From positions 1-8,601 of the forward strand of contig CADBRK010000070.1 in assembly GCA_902797065.1 (NCBI GenBank): DNA of 8,601 nt, in the 5' to 3' direction. Source of the stretch: an uncultured Ruminococcus sp. (lineage in GTDB: Bacteria; Bacillota; Clostridia; Oscillospirales; Acutalibacteraceae). Both the position numbers and the translations under genes were made by a program. The notes under the pieces were generated by a model, which was given only the letters and a program-made list of their open reading frames with translations, ran no database searches and was not told where the DNA came from. This document shows, in pieces, positions 1 to 6,334 of the stretch. The number at the start of each line of letters is the position of its first letter. Position 1 is the stretch's first letter.

Positions 1-49
1 GCATAATGTAATTGTAAGATTTTTTGAGAGTTTCAAGGAGGAAATTATT

Positions 50-1726
50 ATGACAAATTTTTTTGAAGGATACAGCAAAAATGAGATCGAGGAAACTGAG
101 AATACCGTTGCATTTTTCTACAATGCGCTACACAGAATCATATACATGGAAGAAAGCGCTCGCCATTACACCTGTTTCCCTGAATCCGATATTGACTGTA
201 AAGACTATTTTCAGAAGTATATCGACCATCTGTCAGTACTTCTGAAGGAGCGGGAACCGTCGCTGCATCTGATAGTGATGTGCTTACTTGACCGCATACT
301 TAAGGAAGTTAACCTTTTCTTAAACTGCTTCGATACACCGGGAGTTTGTCAACGTTGGCTTAAGCTCGACCCGAAGCTTGAATATTTCGACGTCGCTTAT
401 GATATGTTCGGCAATCCCGAAGAACGCCCGATCTTTGAAAAAAACAGACAGCGGTTCAGAGTGTTTGTTACTGAGGAAAGACTTGCAAGACGAAACGAAT
501 ATCTCAGCGGTATAAAGAAGGAATATGAAGCAGCAGGCAAGGAGTTTTCGATGAGTAAAGCTTATCGCGATGAGGTACTCAGAGTATTGAAAACAGCTTT
601 CGAGAGTGATTTTGCAAAGCTGTTTCCGAACCTTGAGTTTTCCGATAAACCGTGTGATGATGAACCGGAGTTTATAAACATGATTTCACCCAAAAGACGC
701 GAAGAAATAGACAAAATACTGAGAGCTTCGGAGGAACGTATTAAAAACGGTGATGTGCATTGTATCTCTTTTGAAGAATTTAAAGAACGCATGGAATATG
801 AAATGGATGAATATGTTATGAAGCGTTTCGACGAAGCAAAAGAAAAGTTCGAGAATATGAGCTTAGAGGAATTCAAAAGCTATTGCCCTACCGACGATCT
901 TATCGACCCAATGACGGGCAAAAAAGCATTTGACGATAGCCTGACCACCTTTGAAAGATATGAACGTTTCAGAAAGCTTGGCCACAAGATCGGTTATGAT
1001 GCCGATGCTTCGTATGAAGCAATGGTGATCGCGCAGCTTGTTTTCCCGTTTGCTTCAAGAGAAAACGGCTGGTACATAGCAGAACAGGACGGAATCATCA
1101 AAACAAAAAACGGTAAAGAGATCAATATAAACCCCTACGGCTTGAAGTACGAGCTTAGAAACGACAAGTACGACTTTACCCTTCGCGGCGACACTATGAA
1201 CAGCGTGGCAACAACTCTAAAAGTTTGCTCGCACCTGATAAACGGCAATGACGAGCTTGAACAGCTTCGCGATGAGTTCATCAAAAAGTACCACACATTC
1301 GGCAACTTTATGCTGCTGCCGTATCGAAATGGCGTGTCAGTAAACAACTCGCGGGGTATTAAAAAATCACATGATTATTTCGATATTTTTCTTACGGCTG
1401 TAACAAAAAACGATCTGGATAGTATCCTCAATGAAGCATCGAGCCGACTTATGAGTGAGTTTATAAATGAATGCACCATAATGAATTGCGGGAAGTATTA
1501 TACGCCTTTCTTTCTGCTAGATTTCCTGCATGATAATTTACTGGCAGGCTATATAAAATTAAACGGTGCTGACCGCTATCGGTTTGAACTTTGGGAAGGA
1601 CATGACCTTGACAATGTTTATCCCGAAACACCAGAGCAAGTAAAAGCGTTCTTTAATAACGCAACTAAAATGATCGAAATGCGAAGCGAGCATATTTACA
1701 AGTGCATGAAAGGAGAGATTCATTAA
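50..1726 (+). CDS. Conserved-looking hypothetical protein, 558 aa, first gene of phosphatase operon
   Basis: The ATG at 50 follows a strong Shine-Dalgarno AAGGAGGA (35-42) at good spacing, and the frame stays open for 558 codons, so the gene call is secure. I do not recognise a characterised family. The protein is soluble, with no signal peptide or membrane segment. Residues about 140-275 are rich in Lys, Glu and Arg and look largely helical. The C-terminal half carries the most family-like stretches: RGDTMNS (379-385), YHTFGNFMLLP (414-424) and HDYFDIFL (441-448). The GNFMLLP...N..RG pattern faintly recalls the GNLTLL motif of DUF1524/GmrSD-type nucleases, but I see no His-containing catalytic motif before it, so no nuclease function is claimed. 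Its TAA stop shares one base with the ATG of the downstream PPP phosphatase (TAATG), implying translational coupling and perhaps a shared task. Function unknown. Confidence 0.85.
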   Translation: MTNFFEGYSKNEIEETENTVAFFYNALHRIIYMEESARHYTCFPESDIDCKDYFQKYIDHLSVLLKEREPSLHLIVMCLLDRILKEVNLFLNCFDTPGVCQRWLKLDPKLEYFDVAYDMFGNPEERPIFEKNRQRFRVFVTEERLARRNEYLSGIKKEYEAAGKEFSMSKAYRDEVLRVLKTAFESDFAKLFPNLEFSDKPCDDEPEFINMISPKRREEIDKILRASEERIKNGDVHCISFEEFKERMEYEMDEYVMKRFDEAKEKFENMSLEEFKSYCPTDDLIDPMTGKKAFDDSLTTFERYERFRKLGHKIGYDADASYEAMVIAQLVFPFASRENGWYIAEQDGIIKTKNGKEININPYGLKYELRNDKYDFTLRGDTMNSVATTLKVCSHLINGNDELEQLRDEFIKKYHTFGNFMLLPYRNGVSVNNSRGIKKSHDYFDIFLTAVTKNDLDSILNEASSRLMSEFINECTIMNCGKYYTPFFLLDFLHDNLLAGYIKLNGADRYRFELWEGHDLDNVYPETPEQVKAFFNNATKMIEMRSEHIYKCMKGEIH

Positions 1727-1728
1727 TG
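1707..1728 (+). repeat. Translation-initiation cassette, copy 1
   Basis: A 22-bp segment reading TGAAAGGAGAGATTC-A-TTAATG that ends in the start codon of the PPP phosphatase. It matches the segment before the second phosphatase (2777-2798) at 21 of 22 positions. It supplies the ribosome-binding site AAGGAGAG. Confidence 0.75.
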
Positions 1729-2457
1729 GCGAAGTACGTCATATCGGATATTCATGGACAGTTTGATATGTTTATGGAGCTGATCGAAAAGATCGGCTTC
1801 AACAAAAGTGACGAGCTGTATATTCTCGGCGATGTAGTAGACAGAGGATCTTACGCCTGCAAAACGCTGCTGTGGATGATGGAGCACGACAACATCTTGC
1901 CTATCGTCGGAAACCACGAGCTTATGACGCTGCCGTGTCTGCGCTTTCTGACAAAAGAGATAACAGAAGAAAATATCAAACTCATCGACAATAAAATGGT
2001 TGAAAAACTGATAAACTGGCAGCTTAGCGGCGGAAAAGCTACAAGCGACGAGTTTCACAAGCTGACAAAAGACAAACAGCATGCGATACTGGAGTATCTC
2101 GGCGAGTTCACAGCTTATGAGGAGGTTGAAGCCGGCGGAAAAACATATCTTCTGATACACGGAGGTCTTGAAAATTATGAGCCGGGAAAGGATATTGAAG
2201 ATTATACGCTTCAAGATATCGTTTGGTCGAGAGCCGATTACAATACCCGTTATTTTCCCGATAAGATTGTTGTAACCGGTCATACGCCGACACAGTATAT
2301 TGAGAACAACCCGCGCCCGGGTTACATATTTCGCAAAAATGGTCATATTGCGATCGACTGCGGCTGCAACAAAAGGAACGGACGGCTTGCATCGCTGTGT
2401 CTTGATACCGGCGAGGAATTCTATTCAAGCGATAACAACGAGAGCGACTATGAGTAA
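1726..2457 (+). CDS. PPP-family Ser/Thr protein phosphatase-like metallophosphoesterase
   Basis: A 243-residue calcineurin-like phosphoesterase of the PPP type, the group that includes lambda phosphatase, PrpE and ApaH-like enzymes. It is expected to hydrolyse phosphomonoesters on proteins, or possibly nucleotides, using a two-metal centre in the cytoplasm. All diagnostic motifs are present: DIHG (8-11, for GDxHG), GDVVDRG (35-41), GNHE (62-65), IHGG (144-147) and GH (185-186). The metal ligands and catalytic His therefore look intact, and the length is normal for the family. I chose the ATG at 1726 over an in-frame GTG at 1702 because AAGGAGAG (1710-1717) sits at correct spacing and DIHG then lies at the usual N-terminal position. 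The start overlaps the upstream stop by one base. The 3' end overlaps the reconstructed start of the damaged HAD gene by 8 bases. The exact substrate cannot be read from sequence. Confidence 0.92.
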   Translation: MAKYVISDIHGQFDMFMELIEKIGFNKSDELYILGDVVDRGSYACKTLLWMMEHDNILPIVGNHELMTLPCLRFLTKEITEENIKLIDNKMVEKLINWQLSGGKATSDEFHKLTKDKQHAILEYLGEFTAYEEVEAGGKTYLLIHGGLENYEPGKDIEDYTLQDIVWSRADYNTRYFPDKIVVTGHTPTQYIENNPRPGYIFRKNGHIAIDCGCNKRNGRLASLCLDTGEEFYSSDNNESDYE

Positions 2458-2779
2458 ATAATAAACGCTGTCGGTTTTGACGGTACACTTTGTTTTGGAA
2501 TGTGGCCGGAGCTTGGCGCGTCTAATCTGCCGCTTATCCGGAGAATTGGTAAAAAAGCAGAAGTGCGGTGACAAGCTGATACTCTGTACTTGCCGCGCGG
2601 GAGAAACTTTCGAAAGCGCTTTAGGGTGGTGCGGACAAAACGGCAGTACCTTTGACGCTGTAAATGATAATCTGCCCGAAACAATAGCACTTTACGGAAG
2701 CAATTCAAGAAAGATAACGTTCGACTATTTTATTGACGACAAAAATACACTGCCCGACGATATTGTTCGGGAAGGCTGA
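2450..2779 (+). pseudogene. Broken small HAD-family hydrolase (two compensating frameshifts, nucleophile lost)
   Basis: This is a small HAD-superfamily hydrolase of about 109 residues, of the type with a DFDGTL motif, a LILWTCR-like motif and a C-terminal DDK, now split between frames. Frame A (about 2458-2541) encodes NAVGFDGTLCFGMWPELG and NLPLI. Frame B (about 2543-2779) encodes KLILCTCRAGE, FDAVNDNLPE, RKITFD and IDDKN. The likely ancestral ATG at 2450 is in frame B and overlaps the upstream stop as ATGAGTAA. Restoring one A near 2455-2458 and removing one G near 2540-2541 would recreate a continuous reading frame. In addition, the HAD nucleophile (first Asp of DxDGT) reads Gly (GGT, 2473-2475). 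Three independent defects point to a true pseudogene. A TTG-started ORF at 2477 covers only the C-terminal part plus out-of-frame residues and is not considered the native protein. Errors in the assembled sequence are the alternative for the indels, but would not obviously explain all three. Confidence 0.8.
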
Positions 2780-2798
2780 AAGGAGAGATTCGTTAATG
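2777..2798 (+). repeat. Translation-initiation cassette, copy 2
   Basis: The second copy of the 22-bp ribosome-binding/start segment, differing by one base (G instead of A at the position before TTAATG). Its first three bases are the TGA stop of the HAD relic and its last three are the ATG of the second metallophosphoesterase. Confidence 0.75.
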
Positions 2799-3479
2799 TT
2801 TATTTTATGCGGAGATACACATGGTACCTTTGATCTGGGGAAGGTAGATCGGTTTTTTTATGAACATAGTGGTGAGTTTTCTGAGGACGATTACCTGATA
2901 ATACTCGGTGATGTGCAGGTGTGCGGCTTTGACAATGAATCGGAAAAGGAAACAAGAGAAACGCTATGTGACTTGCCCGTAACCGTGTTATTTATCGACG
3001 GAAACCACGAGCATTTTGACAAGCTGAACTCATATCCAGTGACGAAATGGAACGGCGGAAAGGTGCATATCATAGAAAACAATATTATACACCTTATGCG
3101 CGGACAGGTATTTAACCTTGACGGCACAAAGTTCTTTACCTTCGGCGGTGCGGAAAGCATTGACAGAAACATCAGAAACGAAGGTATCGACTGGTTTAAA
3201 GAAGAAATACCAAATGAGAAGGAATACGCCGAAGGGCTTGCGAACCTGAAAAAGCACGGTAACAGAGTTGACTATATCCTCTCCCACACTGCTCCCTATG
3301 AGGTCGCTGTCTGCATGGGCTACGGTGCAAAGACGGATTCCGAGATCGAGCTTCGCAAGTATTTTCAAAGGATCGCTGACAGTGTTGATTTCACGGCTTG
3401 GTACTTCGGGCATTTTCATGAGGATACGGAGATCGAGGGGGTGTTTTTTTGCTTGTACGATGAGATAGTTGAGCTATAA
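2796..3479 (+). CDS. Calcineurin-like metallophosphoesterase
   Basis: A 227-residue metallophosphoesterase with the core metal-binding motifs GDTHG (6-10), LGDV (38-41), GNHEH (69-73), SHT (163-165) and GHFH (205-208). These predict a dinuclear-metal phosphohydrolase in the cytoplasm. The long region between GDV and GNHE lacks the VDRG of PPP phosphatases, so it belongs to the broader calcineurin-like group and its substrate may be a nucleotide, phosphodiester or phosphoprotein. I placed the start at ATG 2796, preceded by AAGGAGAG (2780-2787), and not at the upstream in-frame codon near 2733, because the latter adds residues that overlap the HAD relic and lie before the invariant N-terminal GDTHG. 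It is the last gene of the phosphatase operon and starts 17 bases after the HAD stop. No clear terminator follows directly. Confidence 0.9.
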   Translation: MFILCGDTHGTFDLGKVDRFFYEHSGEFSEDDYLIILGDVQVCGFDNESEKETRETLCDLPVTVLFIDGNHEHFDKLNSYPVTKWNGGKVHIIENNIIHLMRGQVFNLDGTKFFTFGGAESIDRNIRNEGIDWFKEEIPNEKEYAEGLANLKKHGNRVDYILSHTAPYEVAVCMGYGAKTDSEIELRKYFQRIADSVDFTAWYFGHFHEDTEIEGVFFCLYDEIVEL

Positions 3480-3498
3480 TTCGCAAAAAAACTATAAT
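3469..3498 (+). promoter_or_regulatory. Possible sigma-A-type promoter
   Basis: A perfect -10 hexamer TATAAT (3493-3498) lies 18 bases after TTGAGC (3469-3474), which matches the -35 consensus at 4 of 6 positions. CTATAAT occurs twice (3474-3480 and 3492-3498). It would direct transcription rightward from about 3505 into the hairpin-rich segment. AT-rich sequence makes chance matches common, so this is weak. Confidence 0.25.
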
Positions 3499-3598
3499 CA
3501 GTGTCTGCTTCAACTTCCTTTGTACGTCTCGAACATTCGATAAACAGTAGCTTTTTTAGTCATAACATGGTATTAAACGAGGAGATAAGCTCAAACAA

Positions 3599-3800
3599 GC
3601 TCGCTTGATTGGAGCGAGCGACGACTTAGGCAAACGTTGTGGAGCTTTAGCTCCTGCGGCTGGGAGCCGTCCCCGACGGACGTATGGAACCCGCCGCCTA
3701 AAGAGGGTGCGGTCTGCCGGTGGCAGACGTTGCCGCAAGGCAACAGCACCGACGGAGCCGGCAGGCGAGACTCGGGGGGGATATCGACGTTTGTTATAAG
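3599..3800 (+). ncRNA. GC-rich multi-hairpin element with long-range closing stem (candidate structured RNA or MITE-like element)
   Basis: This segment is far more GC-rich than its flanks and is packed with perfect inverted repeats. They are: GCTCGCT/AGCGAGC (3599-3619, loop 7); GGAGC-TTTA-GCTCC (3641-3654); CGGCT-GGG-AGCCG (3657-3669), which competes with CGTCC-CCGAC-GGACG (3668-3682); CCGC...GCGG (3691-3712); GTCTGCC-GGT-GGCAGAC (3712-3728); and directly abutting it GTTGCC-GCAA-GGCAAC (3729-3744), which has a GNRA-type loop. A distant pair, CAAACGTTG (3631-3639) with CGACGTTTG (3785-3793), plus CTTA (3625-3628) with TAAG (3797-3800), would close the whole domain. That organisation is typical of a folded RNA or of a small hairpin-rich mobile element. 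The short frames through it show no protein-like features. I cannot match it to a named RNA family. The strand is assumed from context; inverted repeats alone do not fix it. Confidence 0.5.
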
Positions 3801-3818
3801 AGCAAGGAAAAACAACCA

Positions 3819-4459
3819 ATGCAGCGTCTGAGCTTGATTACCGCGCTTTACGAGCAGCAGAAATACATGTACGATAACATAGTTCATAGTGTAAAAGACC
3901 GCATTGTAAGCATTTCTCAGCCCTATATTTGTCCAATCGTCAGAGGAAAAGCAAAATCTCTTGTCGAATTCGGAGCAAAGCTTGATATAAGTATCGACGA
4001 GAGAGGTATTCCGCGTCCGGAAAGACTTTCGTTTAATGCTTACAATGAATCAGATGTGATGACTACGACGATTGAGAATTATCGCAAAAGAACCGGACAT
4101 TATCCGGAACGAGTGCTTGTCGATAAGATCTACCGTAATTGTAAGAACACTGCTTTCTGCAAAAGCAAGAATATCCGAATCTCCGGTACGCCCTTGGGAC
4201 GTCCAAAGAAGAATCCGACATCGGAAGAACTCAAAACCGCACATCAGGATAATACGGATGGTATTGAAGTCGATAGAGGTTTCAGCCTAGCAATGCGCTG
4301 CTTTGGAATGGCGCTATCTGCACCAAGCTGGACATCACGGCCCGTTCATCCATCATGCTCTCAATTCTCACAATGAATCTCAGCAGCATTACAAAGGAGC
4401 TTTTGCTTTGGCTTTTATCTGCCTTTCATGTTGGGAAAATGAATCTATACTTGATTTGA
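3819..4459 (+). pseudogene. IS5/IS1182-like DDE transposase remnant (C-terminal half, frameshifted)
   Basis: The translated fragment carries strong transposase hallmarks: YEQQKYMYDN, DRIVSISQP, PIVRGKAKSLVEFGAKL, GHYPERVLVDKIY, IRISGTPLGRPKKN and then the E-containing region. The second catalytic Asp (codon 4122-4124, in LVDKIY) is kept. The N-terminal part, including the first catalytic Asp, is absent; homology seems to begin near 3819, just after the hairpin element. Around 4314-4316 one base is missing, and the protein continues in another frame as TKLDITARSSIMLSILTMN and LLLWLLSAFHVGK to a TGA at 4457-4459. In the Y-(2)-R-(3)-E-(6)-K signature region the R, E and K positions read Gly (4260-4262), Asp (4272-4274) and Met (4293-4295). 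It cannot be an active transposase. I found no convincing terminal inverted repeats. The subfamily call (IS5 versus IS1182) is from motif memory only. Confidence 0.8.
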
Positions 4460-4574
4460 TTGTGGGGATTGCTGAGCAGAGACTAAATTAACGCATGAAC
4501 AAACAAATGACGTTAGCAGAAAAACTCTGTCGTTTTGATTCTGTAAACCTTGCGAGCCAAAAAAAGGATCTACT
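4460..4574. other. Short non-coding spacer between transposase relic and membrane-protein gene
   Basis: No gene is visible. A loose promoter-like pair, TTGTGG (4460-4465) with TAAATT (4484-4489) at 18-base spacing, and a small imperfect hairpin CAGA...TCTG near 4517-4529 followed by T-rich sequence are the only signals seen. Neither is strong enough to call. The right end of the old insertion sequence probably lies here. Confidence 0.4.
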
Positions 4575-6314
4575 TTGAGCACTCGGTCGTTTTGTCGGGT
4601 GCTTTTCTTTATGACGTTGGCATTAATTTGGATTTATGCGGTATTGCCTTATATTTTTATGATCATGTATATGACCATCGGAGATGAATGGGACAGCTTT
4701 ACGCCGCATCCTTCCGATAAAGATATTACCATAATTCGCGCACAGAAAGAGGAAGATGTTCGCGACAGTTTGTTTGATATTTCGTCCCGGGTGACCGGAA
4801 GAGTCCGCGTGGAGGACAATGATGTTACGATGATCGATGACCATACCATCACTATTTCCTCTCGGGTTCCGCTGCTGAATATCAGTATCCTGGTGCAAAA
4901 CAAGAGTGTCAGTGTGCAGTCGATCAAGGACTCCGATCTGCACGAAATTCCGATCAAATCAGAAATCCCCGTCAAAATGCCTGATCCTTCTATTACAGGT
5001 GAGCGAGACTCGAAAGAAATGTATGGAGCAGTTACATTGGCAGGCGAAAAAAGCGGCAATATTTCTTCGGGGGCTTATACAATCACATTCTCTGATGCGA
5101 TTTCTACGAACGATCTTGTAATCATGCTGGAACCCGCGCTTCAGATCAAGATCAAGCTCTATATCGGAGACCAGGAAATTACTGATCTGGACGACATTAC
5201 GATTCTTACGGATACAATTTCTGCAAAAGCTGCAATATACGAATATGGCACGGATCAGGTGATCTCGGAATCCCTCTTGCCGGGAGAGATAACACAACAA
5301 ATGACCTTCACTGTCAACGATGTACTGGTTGACAGCGCCGACAAACTCACAATGGATAGGCTTGATGTAGGTGAGGGTGAAAATGTGATTCGTGCAACGC
5401 TGGATATTGAGGGTTTTTTCCATCTTGAAACCTTGGTGGATTTTACGCCGAGCATTATTTCTAATATTGATCGGATCGATGCAGAGCTTTCGTATGACGG
5501 AAGCGAACGGTTTGTGTACAACGATGGTTCAAAGGATGGAGAAAACATTGTCTATGTTTCCCGCCTTCATCAGAATCGTACCGGCATACGATTTACGGTT
5601 TATCAGGACGGAGCACCGATCAGTCATCTCACGGCAAAGTCTTTGGAAGAAGTCTTTCGGAGAAATCTTCAGGTAGATTTCAGCAACTATGAGGTGGAGC
5701 TGCAGAATGACGGCAGTTTTCTCGTTTATCCTACCGATATTCCCTGGATCATCCCGATGGAGGTCTTTTATTTGCAGCATCAGGGGGAACAAAAGATTGG
5801 CGTCAATCTGGACGATGCTTCGGCGGAAGGAACCATTGAGTTTAAACTCTTTGGAAGTGTGGAGGAGGCAATTTCCCGTTATCTTATTGTGATACTGTTC
5901 ATCTATCTGATCTGGTGGATCTTGTTTAAAAAGCACTTCCCGAAGTGTACCCTTGTTTGCGGCATCGGCAAATTGGATTACCTCAACAAGGTGAAGTATA
6001 GAGAAAGCGAGCGGGTGGATATGAACTGGTTTGGCTGCTTCCATAACAGCAATATTTTCAGTATTTTGCTAAATCTGCTTTTGCTGCTTTTGCCCATGGC
6101 CTCCCGGACAAAGTTTTGTGGCTATACTTTTATCGGACAAAGCTCTTTTGTAAAAAGAGTATATAGCCTGTTAGTCAGAAATGTCAGGGGAAAAGCCGTA
6201 GATACATCAATACCTAAACCGAGGGAAATAAGCCAGGAGCCCACAGTTGAAATGGGTGATACACTGTTCATTCGTGAAGGGGCTGCCTATCTGAAATTCT
6301 ATATTGAACAATAA
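4575..6314 (+). CDS. Membrane-anchored protein with large beta-rich extracellular domain, partner of tubulin-like GTPase
   Basis: A 579-residue protein if the TTG at 4575 is used. A Shine-Dalgarno-like AAAGGA (4563-4568) lies 6 bases before it. The next in-frame ATG (4611) has no such site and would begin within the first membrane helix. Topology read from sequence: a short basic N-terminus, membrane segment about 13-34, a long polar beta-rich region about 37-433 expected outside the cell, membrane segment about 434-452 followed by FKKHFPK (positive-inside), then a cytosolic tail with another hydrophobic run (494-508, FSILLNLLLLLLPMA) that could be a third helix or a buried core. No enzyme motif is seen. 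The ectodomain probably contains Ig-like beta sandwiches. The segment at 50-115 resembles the end of a von Willebrand A domain followed by its linker, but no MIDAS motif (DxSxS) is present. The gene stops 20 bases before the tubulin-like gene, so the two form an operon. Its role as membrane anchor or sensor for that GTPase is inference. Confidence 0.8.
   Translation: MSTRSFCRVLFFMTLALIWIYAVLPYIFMIMYMTIGDEWDSFTPHPSDKDITIIRAQKEEDVRDSLFDISSRVTGRVRVEDNDVTMIDDHTITISSRVPLLNISILVQNKSVSVQSIKDSDLHEIPIKSEIPVKMPDPSITGERDSKEMYGAVTLAGEKSGNISSGAYTITFSDAISTNDLVIMLEPALQIKIKLYIGDQEITDLDDITILTDTISAKAAIYEYGTDQVISESLLPGEITQQMTFTVNDVLVDSADKLTMDRLDVGEGENVIRATLDIEGFFHLETLVDFTPSIISNIDRIDAELSYDGSERFVYNDGSKDGENIVYVSRLHQNRTGIRFTVYQDGAPISHLTAKSLEEVFRRNLQVDFSNYEVELQNDGSFLVYPTDIPWIIPMEVFYLQHQGEQKIGVNLDDASAEGTIEFKLFGSVEEAISRYLIVILFIYLIWWILFKKHFPKCTLVCGIGKLDYLNKVKYRESERVDMNWFGCFHNSNIFSILLNLLLLLLPMASRTKFCGYTFIGQSSFVKRVYSLLVRNVRGKAVDTSIPKPREISQEPTVEMGDTLFIREGAAYLKFYIEQ
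4578..4610 (+). terminator. Rho-independent terminator-like hairpin overlapping the presumed start of the membrane-protein gene
   Basis: GCACTCG (4579-4585) pairs with CGGGTGC (4596-4602) through seven pairs including one G-U. A4578-T4603 can extend the stem, the loop is 10 bases, and TTTTCTTT (4603-4610) follows at once. This is the classic intrinsic-terminator layout. It lies inside the first codons of the TTG-started reading frame, so it may end transcription coming from the left, act as an attenuator, or be fortuitous. Confidence 0.5.
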
Positions 6315-6334
6315 AAATATCGGAGGAAAAAACA

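Noticed and set aside
1723..2346. Long minus-strand open frame (207 codons) opposite the PPP phosphatase
   Set aside because: It mirrors a gene with complete phosphatase motifs and shows no protein-family features or ribosome-binding site of its own.
3529..3540. Palindrome TCGAA-CA-TTCGA, considered as a LexA-like operator
   Set aside because: It lacks the second GTTC half-site at the right spacing and is not near a convincing promoter or gene start.
3510..3570. Minus-strand peptide MTKKATVYRMFETYKGS, resembling the tail of a resolvase or HTH protein
   Set aside because: Only 17 codons with no ribosome-binding site and no recognisable upstream part; too short to call.
3599..3744. CRISPR array or integron attC site as explanation for the repeated hairpins
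   Set aside because: The hairpins differ in sequence and there are no regular direct repeats or spacers; the core GTT/AAC boxes of attC are not arranged as expected.
3591..3887. Several overlapping short open frames on both strands in the GC-rich segment
   Set aside because: Open frames are frequent in high-GC DNA. Their translations are Arg/Pro/Gly-rich without motifs, and the hairpin structure explains the segment better.
4303..4491. Open frame of 62 codons overlapping the transposase 3' part
   Set aside because: It is out of frame with the transposase C-terminal homology, which reads in a different frame and ends at 4459.
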